7,702 nt of DNA from NCBI GenBank assembly GCA_023437755.1, contig JAEZFJ010000234.1:1-7702 (forward strand), read 5' to 3'. Under the pieces are notes generated by a model. The model ran no database searches. It was not told the DNA's origin and saw only the letters and a list, made by a program, of their open reading frames with translations. Positions 1 through 5,121 of this stretch are shown one piece after another (the first letter of the stretch is position 1; every line of letters begins with the position of its first letter). A program made the position numbers and the translations under genes. The DNA comes from Pseudomonadota bacterium. GTDB taxonomy: Bacteria; Pseudomonadota; Alphaproteobacteria; Rhizobiales; Devosiaceae.

Positions 1-485
1 TCGAGAGCGGAGAATGGCTCGTCGAGCAGCAACACCTCACGGGCGCGCAACAGGGTGCGGGCCAGCGCCACGCGCTGCTTTTGCCCCCCGGAAAGCGTCG
101 CGGCGGCTCGAGTGGCGAGACCAGCTAGCCCCACTTCCTCCAGGGCAGCCCCGACTTGGCGCTCCCCCTCGGCCGGCGACGTACCACGCGGCAGGCCCAG
201 CGCAACGTTCCGCCCGGCACTCAGGTGATCGAAGAGATTGTCGGACTGCAGCAGCAGCGACACGGGCCGGTGTTCCGCCTCGAGCGGCAGCAGGTCAGTG
301 CCGTTGAGCAGCAGGCTTCCGGCCGCGGGCTTGAGGAAGCCGGCGATCAGGTCGAGCAAAGTCGACTTTCCGGAGCCGCTGGGTCCCGAAATCGCGGTAA
401 CTTCTCCAGGCTTGGCCGTGAACGAGAAGCGGTAGGACGCCGTCTGCCCTGGATGGGCAAAAGTCAGCGCTTCAGCGGCGAGCAT
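1..485 (-). CDS. thiQ: Thiamine/TPP ABC transporter ATP-binding protein ThiQ (partial, C-terminus outside window)
   Basis: This is the ATPase that powers thiamine and thiamine pyrophosphate import together with ThiP and ThiB, on the cytoplasmic face of the inner membrane. The first 161 residues are in the window, and the reading frame runs off the left edge. Visible motifs in order are Walker A GPSGSGKST (residues 34-42), a Q-loop glutamine near residue 80 (SLLLQSDNLF), the ABC signature LSGGQKQR (131-138) and Walker B VLLLDEP (151-157), followed by FSAL. The D-loop remainder and the H-loop histidine lie beyond the edge. The ATG at 483-485 lies inside the end of thiP, giving a 14-bp overlap. 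It is preceded by an AAAGGA ribosome site (492-497), which suggests translational coupling. ThiQ rather than another ABC ATPase is assigned mainly from the thiB-thiP context and overall similarity to the short enterobacterial ThiQ. Confidence 0.93.
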   Translation of the reverse strand, partial: MLAAEALTFAHPGQTASYRFSFTAKPGEVTAISGPSGSGKSTLLDLIAGFLKPAAGSLLLNGTDLLPLEAEHRPVSLLLQSDNLFDHLSAGRNVALGLPRGTSPAEGERQVGAALEEVGLAGLATRAAATLSGGQKQRVALARTLLRAREVLLLDEPFSAL

Positions 486-2058
486 TGGCAATCCTTTCGA
501 CGAGGCGCGGCAGACCTGTGAAGGCCACGACAGTGCCGATCAACAGAATGGCGGCAACGGCGGCCGCGTCGTTGGTCCGGTAGGAACCCAGGCTGCGGAA
601 CATCAGCAGCGGCAGCGTCTGGAAGTCCTCGGTGCCGAACAGCGCAATGACGCCGAGATCGCCCAGCGAGAAGCAGAAGGCCAGGGCCAGCATGATGCCG
701 ATGTCCCGGCCCAGCAGCGGGTACTCGATGGCAAGAAACTGCCGGGTGCCGCTCAGCCCCAGCGAGCGGATGAGTTGGCCGCGGGTGCGTGCGATCGCCT
801 CCAGCGGCGGGCCGAGCGTGGCAATTGCGAACGGCAGGGCCAGCAGACTGTTGCCGACGATCACCACCAGCGGGGCAGCTTGTGCGGGCGCAATGCCGGC
901 CTTGCGGACCAGAAGGAAGAAACCCAGAGCGAGCACAACCGCCGGCACGGCAAGATAGGCATAGGGCGGCATGCCGAGCAGCGTCCGCGTCAGTGGATGG
1001 GCTGTGGCGGCCCGGCCGAGAGCCAGCCCCAGCGCCAGGGCAAGCGTCAGCAATGCGGACACTGAGGCGATAACGAAGCTGCTGAGGGTGGACCACCAGA
1101 AGACCGGTCGAGCCAGCAGCTCCGCCACGCCTGCAGTCAGTCCGTCACTAAGCACGGAGAGCAGCGGCAGGACGAAGGCGGTCACCGCCGCCAGCAGCAC
1201 CAGCCATTGCACGAAGCGAGCTGCGGTGCCGTCACGCCAGCGGGGGTCGGTGGAGCGCCCGAGCGCGGTCGGTACCGGTGCGAGCACGGACGCGGTCAGG
1301 ATCACAGCCGCGCACACGGCGATCTGCGTCAGCGCCAGTGCGACCGCACCAGCCAGATCAAAATTCTGCCGCACGGCGGAATAGATCGCGACCTCCAGGG
1401 TCTGGTTGGCAGGCCCCCCGCCCAGCATCAGGACGATGGGGAAGCTGGTGAAAGCCAGGAGGAAAATGATCGCGCCCAGGCCGGGAAGGGTGCCGCGCAT
1501 GGCCGGCCAGTCGATGATGCGGAAGCGTTGCCAGACATTGAGCCCAAGAGATTGGCCGGTCTTGATGCGGGCCGCCGGGAGGGCATCGAGCCGCGCCAGC
1601 AGGATGCGCGCGGCGAAGGCACCGTTGAGCACCACATGAGCCAACAGGATGCCCGACAGCCCGAACGCCGGGTTGCCGACGGGCGCGCCGAACAGCGCAT
1701 CGCTGGCGCGGTTGATCCAGCCATTGCGGCCCCAGATGGCCAGCAGCCCGAAGGCCATGACCATCCCCGGCGTCACGATGGCCGCTGCAAACAGGCCGAC
1801 CACGAGTTCGCGTCCGGGGAAGCGGAGTCGATTGAGGCTCCAGGCCAATGCCATGCCCACCGCCAGCGACAGAAGCATGGTCAGGGCTGCCTGCAACGAT
1901 GTCATCCGCAACAAATGGGGGATGTCGATGCGCGACTGGCTGGCGCCGGAGGCGGCGTAGAGGATCGACCAGAACACCGCCACGATCAATCCGCCAATCG
2001 CGACGGCGAGCAGGGCGGCGACGGCGATACGGAGCGGACGGCGGGGCAGGGTGGGCAT
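472..2058 (-). CDS. thiP: Thiamine/TPP ABC transporter permease ThiP
   Basis: This is the inner-membrane permease of the thiamine/TPP importer, 528 residues, close to the length of the E. coli protein (536). It is very hydrophobic, with about a dozen predicted membrane segments. It carries two fused binding-protein-dependent permease domains, so a single chain can replace the usual permease dimer. Each half has an EAA-type coupling loop, which contacts the ATPase. The first is near residues 163-184 (ARIKTGQSLGLN, then FRIIDWP) and is degenerate at the EAA letters. The second is near 420-446 (EAIARTRG, then FLAIEYP). The start ATG (2056-2058) has only a weak ribosome site. A 53-bp gap separates it from thiB upstream. 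Its last codons overlap the thiQ start. Family assignment is firm from the two-domain layout together with thiB and thiQ. Confidence 0.93.
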   Translation of the reverse strand: MPTLPRRPLRIAVAALLAVAIGGLIVAVFWSILYAASGASQSRIDIPHLLRMTSLQAALTMLLSLAVGMALAWSLNRLRFPGRELVVGLFAAAIVTPGMVMAFGLLAIWGRNGWINRASDALFGAPVGNPAFGLSGILLAHVVLNGAFAARILLARLDALPAARIKTGQSLGLNVWQRFRIIDWPAMRGTLPGLGAIIFLLAFTSFPIVLMLGGGPANQTLEVAIYSAVRQNFDLAGAVALALTQIAVCAAVILTASVLAPVPTALGRSTDPRWRDGTAARFVQWLVLLAAVTAFVLPLLSVLSDGLTAGVAELLARPVFWWSTLSSFVIASVSALLTLALALGLALGRAATAHPLTRTLLGMPPYAYLAVPAVVLALGFFLLVRKAGIAPAQAAPLVVIVGNSLLALPFAIATLGPPLEAIARTRGQLIRSLGLSGTRQFLAIEYPLLGRDIGIMLALAFCFSLGDLGVIALFGTEDFQTLPLLMFRSLGSYRTNDAAAVAAILLIGTVVAFTGLPRLVERIANARR

Positions 2059-2068
2059 ATCGGCTCGT

Positions 2069-2083
2069 GTGAGGGCGCCTCAC
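2069..2083 (-). other. Intergenic hairpin between thiB and thiP
   Basis: This is a perfect 6-bp inverted repeat, GTGAGG and CCTCAC around a 3-base loop, in the 53-bp gap after the thiB stop. No U tract follows, so it is not a canonical intrinsic terminator. In binding-protein transporter operons such hairpins often stabilise the upstream message, or thin out readthrough, so that more binding protein is made than permease. That role is inferred here. Confidence 0.4.
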
Positions 2084-2111
2084 CCCCGAGGTCGGAGGCG
2101 AGGCAGGAGCA

Positions 2112-3119
2112 TCACTGGATGGCGGTCAGCATCTCGTCGATCCAGGCATCGGAGTTGGCCTCGATCTCCGCATCGGTCAGGGTCAGCGTCTTTTCCGGCT
2201 GTGGGAGGCCTGCGAAGGCCGGGTCGAGTTCATCGCCGAGATCAACCACGGGGAACATCCAGTTGGTGGTCGGGATAACCGCCTGCCCTTCAGCGGAGGC
2301 AAGGTACGCGAGGAACTCGCTGGCGAGCTCCTGCTTGTCGGACGCGGCCAGGATTCCGGCCACCTCGGTCTGGGGGAAATGCCCTTCCTCGAACAGTGCG
2401 GCGTGGATGGTGTCGTCGTCTTCAGCGACAATGTGGTAGGCTGGCGAGGTGGTGTAGGAGAGCGCCATGTCCGCTTCACCGGACAAGAACAGGTTGTAGC
2501 TCTCGCTCCAGTCGCGGGTGACCGTCAGAATGTGCGGCTTCAGTCCTTCCCAGATTTCTGCGGCGCGATCTCCGTAAGCGGCCTTCACCCACAGCACGAG
2601 ACCAAGCCCGGGCGTGGCCGAGCGCGGATCCTGGATGACGATCTTGAAGTCCTCCGGCAGGGCGATCAGTTCCTCGAATGACCCGGGCGGAGTGGTCACC
2701 GTGTCCGTGTCGTAGACGAAGGCGAAGTGGGCATAGTCCACCGGCACGAAAGTCGGATCGCTCCAGCCGCCAGGCACCGTCAGCCCCTCGAGTTCGAGAC
2801 CATGGTCTGCGAACAGGCCGGTGGCTCGGGCTTCGCCGGCAATGGCGGTATCGAGCCCCACGATCATGTCGGCTTCGGTGGTGTCGCCTTCGAGCTGCAC
2901 GCGGCGCAGCGTGCCGATCGAGGAGTCGGCGGCGACCCACTCGACGATGCAGCCGCCGCAGATGGCTTCGAAGCCCGCTTTCAGTCCCGGGCCAGGTCCC
3001 CACTCGGCGGCGAAGCCGTCATAGGTGTAGATGGTGAGGATCGGCACTTCCTCGGCGACGATCGGCGTAGCGCTCAGTCCGAGAAGGACCGCAGCAGCGA
3101 GGCGGGTGGCGTTGAGCAT
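2112..3119 (-). CDS. thiB: Periplasmic thiamine/TPP-binding protein ThiB (TbpA)
   Basis: This is the periplasmic solute-binding subunit that delivers thiamine and its phosphates to ThiP-ThiQ. It is 335 residues long with a classical signal peptide, roughly residues 1-22, ending PIVA before EEVP. The mature part aligns along its length with E. coli TbpA. Shared stretches include YTYDGFAAEWGPGP (31-44), PGGW then TFVP-DY (116-129), QDPR-TPGLGL (163-174), WSESYNLFLSGE (204-215), SYTTSPAYH (221-229) and IPTTNWMFPV (282-291). Several of these line the thiamine pocket in the E. coli structure. Two cysteines (C54, C57) occur as CGGC, where E. coli has CNC. The start ATG at 3117-3119 has a good ribosome site, AAGGGA at 3126-3131 with 6-nt spacing. 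It is the first gene of the operon and lies downstream of a TPP riboswitch. Confidence 0.96.
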   Translation of the reverse strand: MLNATRLAAAVLLGLSATPIVAEEVPILTIYTYDGFAAEWGPGPGLKAGFEAICGGCIVEWVAADSSIGTLRRVQLEGDTTEADMIVGLDTAIAGEARATGLFADHGLELEGLTVPGGWSDPTFVPVDYAHFAFVYDTDTVTTPPGSFEELIALPEDFKIVIQDPRSATPGLGLVLWVKAAYGDRAAEIWEGLKPHILTVTRDWSESYNLFLSGEADMALSYTTSPAYHIVAEDDDTIHAALFEEGHFPQTEVAGILAASDKQELASEFLAYLASAEGQAVIPTTNWMFPVVDLGDELDPAFAGLPQPEKTLTLTDAEIEANSDAWIDEMLTAIQ

Positions 3120-3123
3120 GGCT

Positions 3124-3158
3124 CATCCCTTCGTGTTGCGGTCATGCGTTGAGGGATG
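3124..3158 (-). promoter_or_regulatory. Putative Shine-Dalgarno-sequestering helix of the thiB leader (riboswitch expression platform)
   Basis: On the minus strand, CATCCCT (3152-3158) is exactly complementary to AGGGATG (3124-3130), which contains most of the thiB ribosome binding site. The loop is 21 nt. Just upstream is a 6-bp hairpin, GCGTCC and GGACGC (3158-3163 with 3172-3177, 8-nt loop), which could stack on this helix. No U tract is present, so control by translation initiation is more likely than by transcription termination. The pairing is seen in sequence; its ligand dependence is inferred. Confidence 0.55.
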
Positions 3159-3195
3159 CGTCCAATGGTGGGGACGCTCGAGGGCGCCCTTGCCA

Positions 3196-3280
3196 TCTCG
3201 AACTTCCTCCGCCAGCATGACCTGGTTCAGGTTCAATGGGTAACTCTCAGCTCCGGCAGATCCGGAACACCCCAGCGAGA
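3196..3280 (-). ncRNA. TPP riboswitch (THI element) in the thiBPQ leader
   Basis: Reading the minus strand, the conserved TPP aptamer elements occur in order. They are GGGGTG at the 5' side, a P3 hairpin TCCGG-ATCTG-CCGGA (3252-3266), CTGAGAG (3244-3250), ACCC (3238-3241), TTGAACCTGA (about 3227-3236), a CCAGGTCATGCTGG P4/P5-type arm and GGAGGAAG. Closing helix P1 can form from TCTCG (3276-3280) and CGAGA (3196-3200). The aptamer ends about 76 nt before the thiB start. High TPP should lower expression of the importer. The element serves the minus-strand operon only; the divergent thiN carries no such element on its own strand. Confidence 0.96.
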
Positions 3281-3288
3281 CGAGCCCA

Positions 3289-3317
3289 CGTTTAATGAGC
3301 GTTCCGTGACAGTGCAA
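3289..3317 (-). promoter_or_regulatory. Probable sigma-70-type promoter of thiBPQ
   Basis: On the minus strand there is TTGCAC (3312-3317) as a -35, a 17-bp spacer, and TAAACG (3289-3294) as a modest -10. Transcription would begin near 3282, just ahead of the first base of riboswitch helix P1 (3280), which supports the call. The -35 lies within the first codons of the divergent thiN gene. Matches to consensus are partial. Confidence 0.45.
3291..3296 (+). promoter_or_regulatory. Candidate -10 element for thiN
   Basis: TTTAAT matches the TATAAT consensus at 5 of 6 positions and lies 9 bases before the preferred GTG start. A transcript from it would be nearly leaderless, which would suit the weak ribosome site. 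No convincing -35 is seen at the expected distance. The element overlaps the -10 proposed for the opposite-strand thiB promoter. Confidence 0.3.
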
Positions 3318-3992
3318 GTCCGATCGGGGGCAAACGCCCCAACCCTGCGGTTCGACGGTGCCTTGGCCATCGTCGGCGGCGGGACCGTTGATGCTGGCAT
3401 GCTGCAGGAACTCGCGAGGAGAGGCGTGTCTCTGGTGGGTGCCGATGGCGGCGCCGACACGATCGCGGCGGCCGGGCGCATGCCGGCCGCGGTGGTGGGC
3501 GACCTCGATTCCCTCGCTGATCGTACCGCGTGGGAGCAGCGCACGGTGGTGCGCCATATCCCCGAGCAGATCACCACGGATTTTCAAAAGGCGCTCTACT
3601 CCACCGCCGCGCCGGTGACGCTCGCCCTGGGCATGACCGGCAAGCGCCTCGACCACACGCTGGCCGCGCTCAGTGCGGTGCTCGAATATGCCCCGCGCCG
3701 TCGCTTGCTGCTGGTGGATGAGGTGGATGTGGCGCTCGCCGTGGTGGGCACCATCCGCTTTGAAGCGGCTGCGCGCGAACGCGTCTCCATCCATCCGCTG
3801 GAGCCGATCGGCTTCACCCGCTCAAACGGCTTGCTCTACCCGCTCGACGGACTGCACCTGCGCCCGGGTGGGCTGCTCGGCACCTCGAACGAGGGGCTTG
3901 GTGGACCAGTGGAGATCATCCCCGCGGACCCGGTGCCGTGGCTGCTGATCCTCGCGCGAGACCGGCTGTGGGATCTGGTTGCCGCCGGCTGA
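3306..3992 (+). CDS. thiN: Thiamine pyrophosphokinase (thiamine diphosphokinase), TPK/ThiN family
   Basis: This cytoplasmic enzyme transfers pyrophosphate from ATP to thiamine, making TPP in one step and releasing AMP. From the GTG start at 3306 it has 228 residues, a normal TPK length. Recognisable blocks are ALAIVGGG (19-26), ADGGAD (46-51), GDLDSL (65-70), TDFQKAL (91-97) and GMTGKRLDHTL (109-119), followed by the C-terminal thiamine-binding part with LYPLDGL and GTSNEG. The same frame stays open back to an ATG at 3156, but that extension is the antisense of the TPP riboswitch and looks nothing like the family. GTG 3306 is therefore preferred, with only a weak GAG ribosome site at 3297-3299; GTG 3312 is the alternative. 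The gene diverges from thiBPQ, fitting a salvage route from imported thiamine. It is convergent with rpoH at a shared terminator. Confidence 0.92.
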   Translation: MTVQVRSGANAPTLRFDGALAIVGGGTVDAGMLQELARRGVSLVGADGGADTIAAAGRMPAAVVGDLDSLADRTAWEQRTVVRHIPEQITTDFQKALYSTAAPVTLALGMTGKRLDHTLAALSAVLEYAPRRRLLLVDEVDVALAVVGTIRFEAAARERVSIHPLEPIGFTRSNGLLYPLDGLHLRPGGLLGTSNEGLGGPVEIIPADPVPWLLILARDRLWDLVAAG

Positions 3993-4009
3993 GCTGCGCC
4001 CAAAACAAA

Positions 4010-4035
4010 GCTGCCCGGCTCGAGAGCCGGGCAGC
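4010..4035 (-). terminator. Intrinsic terminator of rpoH, probably shared with convergent thiN
   Basis: This is a perfect 11-bp inverted repeat, GCTGCCCGGCT and AGCCGGGCAGC, around a CGAG loop. It lies between the thiN stop (3992) and the rpoH stop (4054). On the minus strand it is followed by TTTGTTTTG (4001-4009), which makes a good Rho-independent terminator for rpoH. On the plus strand the hairpin is preceded by the A-rich stretch but followed only by CAGATCGTT, so termination of thiN there would be weaker. Confidence 0.85.
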
Positions 4036-4053
4036 CAGATCGTTCCGGAAGCC

Positions 4054-4926
4054 TTAGTTCGCGGCGGCTGCCTTTTTCACCGCGTCCTGCACCTTCTCGA
4101 AGGCACGGACCTCGATCTGGCGGATGCGCTCGCGGCTGACGTCGTATTGCTGCGCCAGCTCTTCGAGAGTGGACGGATTGTCCTGCAGGCGACGCGCCTG
4201 GAAGATGGCGCGCTCGCGCTCGTTCAGCACATCCATGGCCTCGGTCAGCAGGCCCATGCGTTCGCTGTACTCCTGCGACTCGCCCAGCGTCGTTTCCTGG
4301 CTGGGCGTATCGTCGATCAGCCAGTCCTGCCACTCTGAGGAGCCTTCGTCGGCGCGCATGGGTGAGTTGAGCGAGGCGTCGCCGCTGAGGCGGGCGTTCA
4401 TCTGCACCACGTCCTGCTCGGTAACGTTGAGCGTGGTGGCGATCTGCTTCACCTGGTCGGGATGCAGGCTCCCTTCCTCAAGGGCGGCGATCTGCCCCTT
4501 CACCTTGCGCAGGTTGAAGAACAGGCGCTTCTGCGCGGCGGTGGTGCCGATCTTGACCAGGCTCCAAGAGCGCAGGACGTATTCCTGAATCGCGGCACGG
4601 ATCCACCACATCGCATAGGTGGCGAGGCGGAAGCCCTTTTCGGGCTCGAACCGCTTGACCGCATGCATCAGGCCGACATTGCCCTCCGAGATCACCTCGG
4701 AGATCGGCAGGCCATAGCCGCGATAGCCCATGGCGATCTTGGCCACGAGCCGGAGGTGGCTAGTGATGAGCTTGTGGGCGGCGCTGGGGTCTTCATGCTC
4801 CTGATAGCGCTTGGCGAGCATGTACTCCTCGTTCGCCTCCAGCATCGGGAACTTTCGGATTTCCTGCAGATAGCGGCTGAGGCCACCTTCGGAAGAGAGA
4901 ACCGGAAGATTGGACTGCTGGGCCAT
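4054..4926 (-). CDS. rpoH: RNA polymerase heat-shock sigma factor RpoH (sigma-32)
   Basis: This sigma-70 family factor directs RNA polymerase to heat-shock promoters (chaperones, proteases). From the chosen ATG it has 290 residues. Region 2 includes HLRLVAKIAMGYRGYGLPISE (about 57-77, core binding) and the promoter -10 recognition helix around 104-127 (YAMWWIRAAIQEYVLR). The diagnostic RpoH box QKRLFFNLRK is at 132-141. This box separates RpoH from RpoD, and is implicated in core binding and stability control. Region 4.2, a helix-turn-helix for the -35, is at about 253-277 (LEELAQQYDVSRERIRQIE). ATG 4924-4926 is chosen because AAAGGGGG (4934-4941) sits 7 nt upstream. In-frame alternatives are ATG 4944 and TTG 4956. 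The gene lies 195 bp downstream of rluD on the same strand, with its own promoter, and ends at a strong terminator. Confidence 0.96.
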   Translation of the reverse strand: MAQQSNLPVLSSEGGLSRYLQEIRKFPMLEANEEYMLAKRYQEHEDPSAAHKLITSHLRLVAKIAMGYRGYGLPISEVISEGNVGLMHAVKRFEPEKGFRLATYAMWWIRAAIQEYVLRSWSLVKIGTTAAQKRLFFNLRKVKGQIAALEEGSLHPDQVKQIATTLNVTEQDVVQMNARLSGDASLNSPMRADEGSSEWQDWLIDDTPSQETTLGESQEYSERMGLLTEAMDVLNERERAIFQARRLQDNPSTLEELAQQYDVSRERIRQIEVRAFEKVQDAVKKAAAAN

Positions 4927-4949
4927 GGACGCACCCCCTTTCATGTTCC

Positions 4950-4971
4950 CCCGCAACGCGGGCAGATCCCG
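4950..4971 (-). promoter_or_regulatory. Two mutually exclusive small hairpins before the rpoH start
   Basis: In the rpoH leader, CGGG-ATCTG-CCCG (4959-4971) and CCCGC-GTT-GCGGG (4950-4962) both use the bases at 4959-4962, so only one can form at a time. The second masks a G-rich stretch next to the upstream in-frame ATG at 4944. Neither covers the G-rich site at 4934-4941 used by the preferred start. Any regulatory effect is inferred. Confidence 0.35.
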
Positions 4972-4975
4972 TCTG

Positions 4976-5005
4976 TTGCCAATGGCCGGAACGGCCCATC
5001 GGCAA
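4976..5005 (-). promoter_or_regulatory. Long hairpin in the rpoH 5' leader
   Basis: On the minus strand, TTGCCGAT then GGCCG pairs with CGGCC then ATTGGCAA around a TTC loop. This gives about 13 bp (one G-T pair) with a single bulged G. It begins within roughly 10 nt of the predicted transcript start and ends 49 nt before the start codon. It lacks a following U tract, so it is not an intrinsic terminator. It could protect the 5' end of the mRNA or take part in temperature-dependent control. Confidence 0.55.
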
Positions 5006-5018
5006 TTGACGATGGTTA

Positions 5019-5047
5019 TATATAGGACGCAATGAGGCGATTGTAAG
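5019..5047 (-). promoter_or_regulatory. Probable rpoH promoter, sigma-70-like and possibly sigma-32-dependent
   Basis: On the minus strand, CTTACA (5042-5047) and TATATA (5019-5024) are separated by 17 bp and fit a sigma-70 promoter. The same bases read CTTA, 17 nt, CCTATATAT. This is close to the alphaproteobacterial heat-shock consensus CTTG-N17/18-CYTATNT, with one mismatch in the -35. Transcription would start near 5012, giving a leader of about 85 nt that begins with the 4976-5005 hairpin. Confidence 0.6.
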
Positions 5048-5121
5048 GGAAAGGATAATGCAGATCGTCAGAGTTTGGTTCCGCCCGCCTTCACCGCTTT
5101 CAAGATCGCTCTGGATACAGC

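Noticed and set aside
1207..2439. 410-codon open frame on the plus strand
   Set aside because: It is antisense to thiP and the end of thiB, which are unmistakable. The product is rich in R, G, Q and A, as expected of a shadow frame in GC-rich DNA.
3156..3305. N-terminal extension of the thiN frame, including an ATG at 3165 with GAGGG nearby
   Set aside because: The whole extension is antisense to the TPP riboswitch and thiB leader. Its translation does not resemble the TPK family and the remaining 228 residues already give a normal-length enzyme.
5006..5026. TTGACG plus TATATA on the plus strand as a promoter
   Set aside because: The spacing between the two elements is far below 16-18 bp, so it cannot act as a sigma-70 promoter.
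5098..5104. CTTGAAA on the minus strand as a second heat-shock -35 for rpoH
   Set aside because: No CYTATNT-like -10 is found at the required distance; the sequence downstream is GC-rich.
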